From Tetragonia tetragonoides (lineage: Eukaryota > Streptophyta > Magnoliopsida > Caryophyllales > Aizoaceae), in contig CM076140.1 in the NCBI GenBank assembly GCA_038025085.1, positions 23,530,501 through 23,594,500 of the forward strand: a DNA stretch of 64,000 bases, given 5' to 3'. The notes under the pieces were generated by a model. It saw only the letters and a list, made by a program, of their open reading frames with translations. It made no database searches and was not told the origin of the DNA. Of this stretch, positions 54,415 to 63,677 are shown piece by piece. The translations under genes were made by a program, and so were the position numbers. Each line of letters starts with the position of its first letter. Positions within the stretch are counted from its first letter, which is position 1.

Positions 54415-55895
54415 CTAGTGGAGAGTCTCACTCATGTTGTATAAATAAAGTTGTGTTTTGTAGTGGATCCTTATTTTGGAGATGGGGTGGTATATAGTGC
54501 CTTCCCGACCTCGTGAGGTGTTCAACTTTCGGAGATTCATCATCAGAGGAGTGGTACCATGCTTTGGAAATTTGGAGGCTGGCATCTTCCTCGTCGCTAT
54601 CGTTTCCCAAAGTCCGGCAACCTCTAGGTGGCGGGAGTCAAGCTTATATGGTGGGATAGGATGTCCCATTGGCACAATCAGGCGAGAGGGGTCCTTTTTT
54701 TCCTCTTCATTCGTAATGACGAAAACCGCACCTAGAGGATTGGTGTTGTTGTTTGGAGTGGGAACATTCTTTGGCTTGGGAATAGTCCCGTTGTCAAAAA
54801 GATCCTGGATTTTATTTATGAGTGTCCAACACTTCTCAGTATCGTGCCCTTTTCCTCTATGGAATTTGCAATAAAGATTAGGATTCCATGATGGGCTCCT
54901 CTTTTCGATGTCAGGATCCGGAGTGGGACCCATGACATTGAGATAGTCATTCTTGACAGGCTTTTCCAAAGCTTTAGCATAGGTCATGCCCAATGGGGTG
55001 TATTGTCTTTGCGGTTAGTCGTAGACAGCATGTTGGAAGAGTTTCCCGAATTGGGGTTCTTCTTGTAGTTCGAGTTATAAGTGCCTTTGTTGAAGAAGTC
55101 CTTGTTTTTCTCCTTTTTAAGTGCTTGATCGTCCTCTATGAGCAATCCTACACTATTGAGTTGTGTGTATGAAGTAATTGCTTGATACTTAAGAGGATTC
55201 AAGTAAGGAGGTTGTAAGTTCTTGATGAGTTTTCGAATTTGCTCTTCCTCGGATGGACGGTCAAACATTTCGGCCAATTTAGTTCTCCATTTCTTAACAA
55301 AGTCAGTGAAGCTTTCATTTTCACCTTGCTTTATTGCTTCCAACTCTCTCATGGTAGTTGGTTGGATGACGTCCTCGATGTACCTAGTGTGGAATAAACT
55401 AGACACTTTGTTCCATTCCTGAATCTGATTGGGCTCAAGCTTGAAGAACCATGCCCTAACAGTGGGGTCCAAGGTTTGTGAGAAAAGATGAATATAGAGG
55501 TCAGGATCTACTCCTCTTAGGCCCATTGCGGTGGTGAAAGCCCTTATGTGACCTTTTGGATCATCATTTCCTTTGAAGGAGGGGACTTTAGGCATAGAGA
55601 ACTTTTGTGGGAGCTTCCTCTTGATGTGAGAGGAATATCCTTCGGCATTGATCATGTAGTCACTTATGATCTTGTTTTGACTCAGAGCTAACTCAAGGTT
55701 CTTAATTTGAGCACTTCGCTCTTCTACTTTGTCATCTCGAGGTGGAGGATCATCTTGGTTAAAAGGGCCAGCTTCCTTAACCATGCTCTCTATCCATGTC
55801 ACACGGTTTCCCATGGTTTCCAACATTGTCATCATTTCAGTCAACATCTCATTAGTAGTCTTAGGTATTGGAGGTGGCATGTCATCTTCGGCCAT
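54415..55895 (-). pseudogene. Element E Gag
   Basis: Starts at 55895 (MAEDDMPPPIPK) with a coiled segment, then the capsid-like core (FSMPKVPSFKGNDDPKGHIR, ARAWFFKLEPNQIQEWN). At 54984-54993 a one-base shift leads into the frame with the Tat-type knuckle (YCKFHRGKGHDTEKC). It is the only nearly complete Gag of the Tat elements in the window. The single frameshift lies where many elements are continuous, so I treat it as damage rather than programmed shifting. Confidence 0.83.
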
Positions 55896-56233
55896 TTCGG
55901 TCAACTTAGGACAGGATATGTCGATATGGAGGGGGAGTAACAAACACTGCTTCAGACCTAGCTTTGCTCGAAGGGGGAGACTCCAATATGAGCTTCCTAA
56001 CCAGACGTTGATTATTATGATCGCGCTCCCAACTTTTCGGACCGACTGTTTTCTTCCCAATCCTGGACAGCGGATAAGACTTAGAAAAGGAAAGAATAAC
56101 AAGTTCCACAAAAGAAAAGTTTTAAAACAAAAGTGGGAAGTCTCTATCTAGAATATTCTATCAACATAGTTACCCTTGGGGACTAAGTAATGAGTCTAGG
56201 TCAAATGATCTCGACGCGGGGAAAGAAAATAGA

Positions 56234-56578
56234 AGATATTATACTCTTGACTAAAAGGAAAGGGGAGAGATATTATCTCGACTCAATACGGGATAAAGCA
56301 AAAGATATTATACTCTTGACTAAAAGGAGAGGGGAGAGTTATTATCTCGACTCAATATGGGATAAAGCAAAAGATATTATAGTCTTGACTAAAAGGGTAG
56401 GGGAGAGATATTTTCTCGACTCAATATGGGATAAAGCAAAAGATATTATACTCTTGACTAAAATGGGAGGAGAGAGATATTATCTCGACTCAATATGGGA
56501 TAAAGCAAAAGATATTATACTCTTGACTAAAAGAGGAGGGGAGAGATATTGTCGAGATCTTTGACTAAAACTCACTAC
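56234..56578. repeat. 69-bp tandem repeat, five units, in the E 5' leader
   Basis: AGATATTATACTCTTGACTA recurs at 56234, 56303, 56372, 56441 and 56510, exactly 69 bp apart. It lies between the primer site and Gag. Because 69 is a multiple of 3, one plus-strand frame stays open through it; this is probably incidental. Confidence 0.92.
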
Positions 56579-57268
56579 CTAAATAAAGGGAAAGAATAAA
56601 GCGTTAAAATCTTTTCTAAGGTAACGAGCATCATATAGAACATTCAGGGATATTGTTTCCTAAAAATAAAGATTCTAGGCTCAATCTTAAGACAAAATCA
56701 AAAAAGGAAAAGATCCTAATTGGGGTCTAACGTAATATTCTATAACGACCAAAAAGACTACGCAAAGATTGCGTTCACATATGGGCAAACAGCACAACAG
56801 CGCAAATGACATGATCATGAAAATCTAGCATGGACATGGGACTGAGTTTCAACCTAAAGCATTGGTTCTAGTTCATGCAATGGGGTAGGCTTAAGGGTTC
56901 TGGTCAAAAGGTACTCATGATCAAGAATGTACAACAATCCGCGGGATGCGCGCATTCTAGTTATCCTACTCGTCGAATGGACGAATGCGTAGGAAGGTAC
57001 ATGAAGTGAGGGGATCCATGTTTCTTGGCAAACAAGAATCGAGTGGATTCTCACCAAGGCACTTCACCACACTCCAATGGCTAAGAAACTAGTTTGAACT
57101 TGTGAAAACAAGCTCGGAAGTCGTGCAAGCGCATGCTCGTGAATGCAATGAATGCAATTTAATAGATGAATGACACGTCACAAAATAATAATAAGAACAC
57201 TCAAGGTAGTGAACCAAGCAAAAATAACAACAATGAATCGATTTTCAAGTTACACATTCTTAATCATG

Positions 57269-57286
57269 TCGCCAGTGAAGTCGCCA
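57269..57286 (-). other. Primer-binding site of element E
   Basis: Minus-strand TGGCGACTTCACTGGCGA lies directly after the 5' LTR. It is similar to F's site and fixes the element's orientation. Confidence 0.75.
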
Positions 57287-57894
57287 CTGTAGGCTATCGG
57301 ATTTTTCTCCCCTTTTTCCCTTCGCCCCGCCTTCGGGTTTCGGGCAGCCTGGGAGAGCGCGGTTGTTCGTTCGGGTTTTTGTGAACCTTTGAGTGTGAAT
57401 GCACATAAAGATTCTCCTTTTGCACTAAGGACATGATTAAGATTGTAGGAAGTCGCCACCAAATTTAAGGTAATTTGGAAATCTTGGAATCAAGTCGATA
57501 GTCTAGAAAGACGTCAGCTCAATTCCTATGCACCCACATCCCTATTGGGGAAATTGACATCAAAAATAATTTCGGGGGCGTAGGTACGAGCTATGAAGGT
57601 GTTAGGCACCCAACTCGCCCGTTGACAACAACAGCCTTTACTAATCGATTCAAAATAATTATTAATGCTACGGTTCCAAACAGGGTTCAATTTGTCCATA
57701 TTTCTAGTTTTAACTAATGGGTTGAACAATCATTATTATTGTGACCACTTTTAACAATTTATCAAATTACATGCTTTTATTTGCTAAAAACGACAAATAT
57801 ATATGCTAAAACCTGCGAGTTAGAGGGCAAACAATTAATCCACCAATCAATCCACAAGCAAAGCATAATTTAATCATAAAAAGCAATAAATAAC

Positions 57895-58181
57895 AATAAT
57901 ACACATATGATGTATAAAATTAAGAAAGAGGGACGGATTAGATCAAAAAAAGAAAGAGCGGAATAATTGTAGAAGAAAAATAGTTAGAAAATAGTTGCTC
58001 CCAAGATTTGAACCTACAATCTACAAGGTAATAGAAAATAGGTCATACCAATACTCCACACAAGTATTTATGATACAAAATGCCTTCCATAATATATATA
58101 CTTTATAAAACTGACAAAACAAATTACCGAAAAAGAGGGTCGACGCCTGTAACCACTTGTACCCCCCTAGATACGCCCCTG
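57895..58181. other. Foreign block inside the E 5' LTR
   Basis: About 287 bp with no counterpart in the other LTR, which instead has 27180-27451. On the minus strand it starts CAGGGGCGTATCTAGG, resembling a common hAT-type end, and contains a box-B-like GGTTCAAATC (complement of 58005-58014). The other LTR's version resembles the F LTR, so this copy is the altered one. The nature of the inserted sequence is unresolved. Confidence 0.7.
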
Positions 58182-58183
58182 AG

Positions 58184-58187
<4 letters not shown>

Positions 58188-58242
<55 letters not shown>
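58188..58242. repeat. (GA)n microsatellite in the E 5' LTR
   Basis: About 27 units, homologous in position to 27455-27534. Confidence 0.95.
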
Positions 58243-58244
<2 letters not shown>

Positions 58245-58398
58245 TCTAGAATTCCAACCTTGAGAGAGAAACTGCCAACCAAAAGACCAACCCCTTCAAC
58301 TGAACCCTAAGGTTTGTTTATATAGAAGAGGGGGAGCTGCCAGGGTTTGGCACGGAAATCGAATGGGCCTCGAATTTGGCGTCTACGAGAAAAGGTCC

Positions 58399-58566
58399 AG
58401 CGGCCATGCAACTAGGCCGAACAGCCAAACCGGCAGGACAAGCGGTCAAACCGCTTTGTCAAGCGGTCAAGCCGCCTGGCCTAACGGCATGGCCGCTTGT
58501 CCTAGCGGTCACCGCTTGAACTCAAGCGTGACCGCTTGGACTTTGAGCGGTCTTCCTGCATAGGCG
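58399..58566 (-). promoter_or_regulatory. 21-bp dyad array of the E LTR promoter (best copy)
   Basis: Eight units start at 58399, 58420, 58441, 58462, 58483, 58504, 58525 and 58546, every one exactly 21 bp apart. The best unit is AGCGGTCAAACCGCT. The array is 75-240 bp upstream of the minus-strand TATA box. Confidence 0.9.
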
Positions 58567-58899
58567 CCAGACATGCTTTTCTCGCAGGGGAGGCTTTTCT
58601 GAGGGGGTCCACGCGAGATTGACTGAGTTCCCTGGTTTGACCAAGGGTTGACTCAAGGGTTTGGGTTCCCTTTCGGGCCCTTAGGTTCAAAGAGGCCTAT
58701 CTCTCAGTTTTGGACTCCAATTGAATTGAGTCCAACTGGTTTGGATCACCTATACAAAAGGCTTCCACTAGTTAAATCAAATGAACTGGGCTAATCATCG
58801 GAACAATTATTCTCGCAACCCAAGTTCGAACAAAATCCAGCCCTTTCATCATCGGGTTTTTATGGGGACTTATCATAGACACAATTTTTGATGTCTACA

Positions 58900-59258
58900 C
58901 TTACATAGACTTTCTCGTTGTCGAAGACGCATCAGCATATAATGTTATTGTGGGGCGTACGTCTCTGAACAAAATTCGGTTCGTCGTAGCCACTTATATG
59001 CTTCTGATGAAGTTTGAATGTGCCGACGGGTCTGTCGGGAGCTTGTACGGAGATCAGAAAATCGGTCGAGAATGCTACTTCACAATGGTGAGGCCAATCC
59101 TAAAGAGCGACGAGTCATAGGCCGAAAGGAAGGGGAAGAAAAAGCAAGTCATCGAAACGAGAAACATCAGCCACCCAGGCCCCGACGACATTGATCCTCG
59201 GTCTGACAACAACGAGTCAGCCGAAGCGGCCGAGGAAACCGAAGAGATTCCCCTCGAC
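58900..59258 (+). pseudogene. Element C protease C-terminus and linker
   Basis: It resumes the protease frame left at 26567 across E, with one CTTAC duplication discounted: FLVVEDASAYNVIVGRTSLN is the conserved protease tail, followed by GDQKIGRECYF. A TAG at about 59117 then interrupts an acidic linker. The in-frame resumption is strong proof that E inserted into C. Confidence 0.85.
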
Positions 59259-60685
59259 GTGAGATTTCCCGAGAAGGTAGTAAACATTGGAAGCTCACTA
59301 AGAGGCAATGACCAAACCGATTTGGTTAATCTCCTCCGGTCTTACAAAGATGTTTTCGCTTATTCAGCCAATGACATGCCGGAGGTGAGCCCGGACGTCA
59401 CCATGCACAGTCTTAATATCCTACCATCAACAGTGCCGGTCAAATAGAAAAAACGCCACCTGGGCGACGACAGGAACAAGGCAGTAATAGAAGAGGTGAC
59501 AAAGCTGTTAGAAGCCGGCTTCATCCGAGAATGTCAATACCACGGGTGGATCAGTAATGTGGTCCTGGTGAAAAAAAACCCAATGGGTCAAGGCGAATGT
59601 GTATAGATTTCACCGATCTAAACAAAGCCTGCCCAAAAGACAGCTTCCCACTACCTCGCATCGATCGTATGGTTGACTCCACTGCCGAGCATCAAACACT
59701 GAGCCTGATGGATGCCTACTCTGGGTATCACCAGGTCTAGTTGGATGAGGCCGATCAGGAAAATACGACCTTTATCACAGAACATGGGTTGTACTGTTAT
59801 ACGGCCGTGCCGTTTGAGCTCAAGAATGCCGGGGCAACATATCAGAGGCTGGTCAACAAGCTGTTTGAGTATCAACTAGGGGACAATATGGAAGTCTATG
59901 ATGATGATATGATTGTAAAGACGAGAAAAGGTGGCAGCCACATTAGAGACCTGCAGCAAACCTTTGAAAATCTCCGGCTGTATCATATGAAGCTGAACCC
60001 GAAGAAGTGCACGTTCGGTGTCCACGCCGGGAAATTCTTGGGGTATATGATAAGCCAGAGGGGCTTTAACGCCAACCCAGATAAAGTTGTCGCTATTCTC
60101 GACATGACGCCACCTAGGACGGTTAAGGAAGTTCAAAACTTGGCATGATGCATCGCAGCCTTGGGGCGGTTCATTGCCTGAGGCGCCGATAAAAGCGCGC
60201 CTTTCTTTAATACTATCAAAAAGAACACCAAGTTGCGTTGGACAGAAGAGGCAGTAAAGGCATTCGAGGATTTGAAACGTGACCTCACCAGACTGCCTAC
60301 CATGGTAGCCCTCGGCCAAGGTGAAGAATTATTCTGTTACCCAGCCACTTCGGATACAGTTGTTAGCGCCGTTCTCTTCGTCGAGAGAGACAAGATTCAA
60401 AAGCCCGTTTACTACACTAGCCATGCTTATAACGGCACCGAGTCAAACCAGTTGATTGAAAAGGTGGTGCTCGCCCACTTCACGGCTAGCAAGAGGTTAA
60501 AACCGTACTTCGAGTCTCACAAAGTGGTCGTCCTCTCAGACCACCCACCCAAAAACATCCTCGGCAAATACGACAACTCAGGCCGAATGTTGAAATGGGC
60601 GGTGCATCTTCAGGGATTGGGTATTGAATACGAGCCACGTAAAGCTATAAAGGGGCAGGCACTTGATGATTTTAAATACGCGTAA
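59259..60685 (+). pseudogene. Element C reverse transcriptase and RNase H
   Basis: The RT linker (LVNLLRSYKDVFAYSANDMP) leads into RT. A TAG at about 59446 and an extra A in a homopolymer near 59572 break the fingers. The palm is open from 59741 (VPFELKNAGATYQRLVNK; catalytic YDDD in EVYDDDMIVK, keeping the two essential Asp). Two more stops occur near 60148-60180. The conventional RNase H (FCYPATSDTVVSAVLFVERD, then VVVLSDHPPKNIL) is open to 60685. Confidence 0.87.
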
Positions 60686-62402
60686 AGCTATATGTACCTT
60701 GGACAATATATGTTGACGGATCGTCAACGGCACAGGGACCGGGAGTTGGGCTCATATGCACATCACCAGAAGGAGAAGATTATGAATACGCCCTCTGGTT
60801 CAAATTCATTGCAACCAACAATGAAGCAAAATATGAGGCCCTCATTGTCGGGATAGAGTATTGCCTTGCCGCCAGAGCAAGCAAGATACGAGCCTACTCC
60901 GACTCCCAGTTGGTCGTCAGTCAAATGTTGGGGACTTACGAAGCCAGGGATAAGACTATGGTTGCTTACCTTGTCAAGACCAAAGAGCTGGTCTTGCGAC
61001 TGGTTACCTTCGACATTACTCAGGTTACCCGATCAGAAAATAACCAGGCAGACGCTCTGTCAAAGCTTGCAAGCTCGGCAAAAAGTGACCACCCTAGGAC
61101 GGTTTTTTGGGATATCAAAGCCGAGAGGATTGAGAAGGTGGAAAGCATGATTATTGATAGGAGTCCGACCTGGATGGACCCCATAGTTCAATTTCTGACC
61201 GACGACACTTTACCGGAAGATAAGAAGGAAGCAGAGAAGGTCGAGCGAAGGGTAAAATGGTTTACCCTGTTTTGTGGTCAGTTGTACAAACAGTCATACA
61301 CTCAACCGCTGCTGAAATGCATTACCCCGGCATCTGGTCAGAAGGTACTAGCTGAGTTTCACGACGGAGTCTTCAGCTCGCATATTGGCGGACGAGCGCT
61401 GGTAGGAAAAACCCTAAGGATGGGCTACTTCTGGCCTACCCTAAGGCAAGATGCCATCTCGTACACCAAAACGTGCGACAAATGCCAAAGGTACGCCAAT
61501 ACTCCCCAAAAGCCAGCTACCGAGCTACAACCCATATCCACCACACTGCCATTCGCCTGCTGGGGCATGGACATTCTGGGTCCTTTCACAATGGCTAAGT
61601 ACCAGAGAAAATTTGTCATAGTAGTCGTTGACTACTTTACAAAATGGATTGAGGCCGAAGCCGTGTCCACCATCTCAGAAGCAGATGTAAAAAAGTTCAT
61701 TTGGTGTAACATTATCACTCATTTAGGATGTCCCAGGAATATCACATTTGATAACACAGCACAGTTCGAGACACCCAAACTTCAAGACTGGCTGAAAAAG
61801 TATGGAGTAACAGGTAGCTTCACCGCAGTAGCCAATCCTCAAGCTAATGGACAGGCAGAATCCTCTAACAAGCAGATCCTCCTAGGCCTGAAGCGAAGGT
61901 TAGACAAGGCGAAAGGGCTATGGGCCGACGAACTACTCAATGTCTTATGGTCTCTTCGAACCACTGAAAAGAACGCCACCGGTGAAACGCCTTTTATGCT
62001 AGTTTATGGTGTCGAAGCAGTGTTGCCGATTGAAGTGAAGGTACCTACTCTGCGGATTCTAATGTACGATGAGGGATTCAAGCACTCTCAACATCGCTAA
62101 GAATTAGATCTCCTTCCGGAAAAGCGGGGTGATGCGCTGCTGCGTGCCGAAATTTACCGCCTAAGAATGGCAAGGATGTACAACAAACCTATGCGACCAC
62201 GCCCCTGATATGTCGGCGATCTGGTCCTCAGAAAGACAAAATCAATTGGGAAGTCAGTTGAGTTCGGCAAGTTGACTCCAACATGGGAAGGTCCATATTT
62301 GATCACCGATAAAATTCGCCAACGAACATACCGCCTGTCCACCCAGGATGGAGAAATGCTCCCAAAACCCTGGAACACTGTTAACCTGAAGAAGTACTAT
62401 GT
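60686..62402 (+). pseudogene. Element C archaeal-like RNase H and integrase
   Basis: The frame is open from about 60686 to 62100. The second RNase H domain has IYVDGSSTAQGPGVGL, NNEAKYEALIVGIEY and AYSDSQLVVSQM, the Tat signature. Integrase follows with a zinc region (H...H in FHDGVFSSHIGG, CDKCQRYAN), Asp in WGMDILGPF, Asp in FDNTAQF and Glu in NGQAESSNK. The C-terminal part (RKTKSIGKSVEFGKLTPTWE) continues after TAA at 62098 and TGA near 62207, ending near 62402. The catalytic residues are kept, making this the best-preserved stretch of C. Confidence 0.88.
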
Positions 62403-62589
62403 TTGATCCCCATCGACCCCACTTGGCGACGGAAAAACCAAGATCAGTTATCTAGGTAGAATAATTAGCTGTGTAATCTCAAATATTCACTTGTAATCAC
62501 CTTCACGGGTGCAAAATCTTACATGAATGAGAACACAAACCTTAGTCTATATTGATTCTCGCTTCCCCCGCCCACGTCTATTTCCCTCG

Positions 62590-62820
62590 GAAAATATAAA
62601 CACTGGCTCTGAAGAAAAGTCAGCTAAAGGCAGCTAATATTGCGAATCGCAAAACATAAAGCGGACTCTAACAAACGTTAGCAAAAATCAGTCCAAACTC
62701 CAAACCATGAACAAAAACGAGCTCTGACAAACGACAGCAAATATCAACTCAAACACTCCACTATCAAAACGGATTCTGGATAATTAAGTCAGCTAAAATA
62801 TCAATCAAGATAGTTAACAT
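62590..62820. repeat. Degenerate tandem repeats in the C 3' region
   Basis: Imperfect units with GGCTCTGAAGAAAAGTCAGC, GGACTCTAACAAACGTTAGC, GAGCTCTGACAAACGACAGC and GGATTCTGGATAATTAAGTC recur every 60-70 bp. This fits the repeat-rich 3' UTR of Tat elements. Confidence 0.55.
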
Positions 62821-63053
62821 TAGAAAACGAACGAGCGTAAACACACCCCTTCGGAACAGTCACTTACACTTGTTACACATAAAAATTGTGCCTAAGATCC
62901 CAAATCATCATCTCCATCAGGAGGGTCGTCATCACGGACATGAGTGGCATCATCACTGAGCGAGTCATCGCCGCCTACAGGCTCAGAGTCATCAGAGGTA
63001 GCATCTCCCGAACTCCAGGCCTCAGGATCATCGAGGGCGTCCTTCTCAAAACC

Positions 63054-63668
63054 TCAAGTAAGAGAGTTCAATTCGAGATCATCAGACTCGAAGTTCAGAA
63101 GGTCGTCATCATCTATGGGATCACCAAAGTCAAAGATATCATCAAAATCCTGTTGATCCTCCTCCACGACCAGGTCGTCACCACGATCAGGATCGGCAGA
63201 AGGCACCAGTTCCTCGCCCTGCGGTTGATCTTTCAAAGAAATATCACCCCCTTGAAGGACGGGAGGATCAACGGATTCTGCGAGTAAAGGAGTAATCGCC
63301 TCGATCACAAGATTCCAATCATCCGAAGGATAAAGACGAGAGAAGACCGAGGCAATCCTCTTCCTCTCGTTGGTAGACCCCGCCCTGTAACCGTCATCGA
63401 GATACTGCTGACGACGAGCGTTAGAACTTCCGGGGTCAGAACCCTGTAAACGCGCCAACTCCTCGCGCAGGGCTAAGTTCTCCTTATACAACTGATCCGC
63501 CCTCTGGAATTCTTGCTCCATGGTAGCCATCTTCAGCATATGACTCTCCCGCTCATTGACGATTTGAACCCCTTGCATCTCAGTGAGTGCAGAGGAATCG
63601 CGCAGCACCTTGTTTGCTTCTCGAAGTTCCTGCTTCTCGAAGTTCCTGGTTCTCGAAGTTCCAATCAT
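63054..63668 (-). CDS. Antisense extra ORF of element C (coiled-coil, acidic C-terminus)
   Basis: Up to about 204 codons on the strand opposite to C gag-pol, between integrase and where the 3' LTR would be. The visible part has a heptad-rich segment (MATMEQEFQRADQLYKEN, LALREELARLQ), then a globular stretch (IASVFSRLYPSDDWNLVIEA) and a very acidic tail (EEDQQDFDDIFDFGDPIDDD). The N-terminus is truncated by the breakpoint at 63678, so the true start is missing. Antisense ORFs here are known in Tat elements. It shows no similarity by eye to the PMD or DUF7745-like genes of E and F. Function unknown. Confidence 0.6.
   Translation of the reverse strand: MIGTSRTRNFEKQELREANKVLRDSSALTEMQGVQIVNERESHMLKMATMEQEFQRADQLYKENLALREELARLQGSDPGSSNARRQQYLDDGYRAGSTNERKRIASVFSRLYPSDDWNLVIEAITPLLAESVDPPVLQGGDISLKDQPQGEELVPSADPDRGDDLVVEEDQQDFDDIFDFGDPIDDDDLLNFESDDLELNSLT
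63615..63662. repeat. 16-bp minisatellite beside the breakpoint
   Basis: Three copies of a CTTCTCGAAGTTCCTG unit within the antisense ORF, next to the junction at 63678. Each contains the palindrome TTCTCGAA-like core. Confidence 0.8.
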
Positions 63669-63677
63669 CCTGCTTGT

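Larger units (their letters stand above)
26568..58899 (-). mobile_element. Giant Tat-lineage retrotransposon E (32.3 kb including nested F and G)
   Basis: The target duplication CTTAC is exact on both sides (26563-26567, 58900-58904). LTRs are 57288-58899 (5') and 26568-28211 (3'). Minus-strand order: LTR, primer site, 69-bp repeats, gag, protease, G-patch spacer, RT, RNase H plus archaeal-like RNase H, integrase, then two genes on the opposite strand (DUF7745-like and PMD), a tandem-repeat 3' UTR, polypurine tract, LTR. Removing F (13.3 kb) and G (0.66 kb) leaves about 18.4 kb, large even for Tat/Ogre elements. The first 540 bp of the LTRs differ at roughly 5% by eye. All genes are damaged. 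Confidence 0.93.
57288..58899 (-). repeat. 5' LTR of element E
   Basis: 1612 bp. It pairs with 26568-28211 except for the non-homologous middle block 57895-58181. It carries a minus-strand TATA box (complement of GTTTATATAG, 58316-58325) and the best-preserved 21-bp array. Confidence 0.92.

Noticed and set aside
56190..56564. Plus-strand ORF with five 23-residue repeats
   Set aside because: Produced by the 69-bp tandem repeat. It is antisense to the element leader and has no domain; not treated as a gene.
58363..58563. Open frame across the LTR dyad array
   Set aside because: Same cause: 21-bp periodicity keeps a frame open. No ATG context or family match, and it lies in an LTR promoter.
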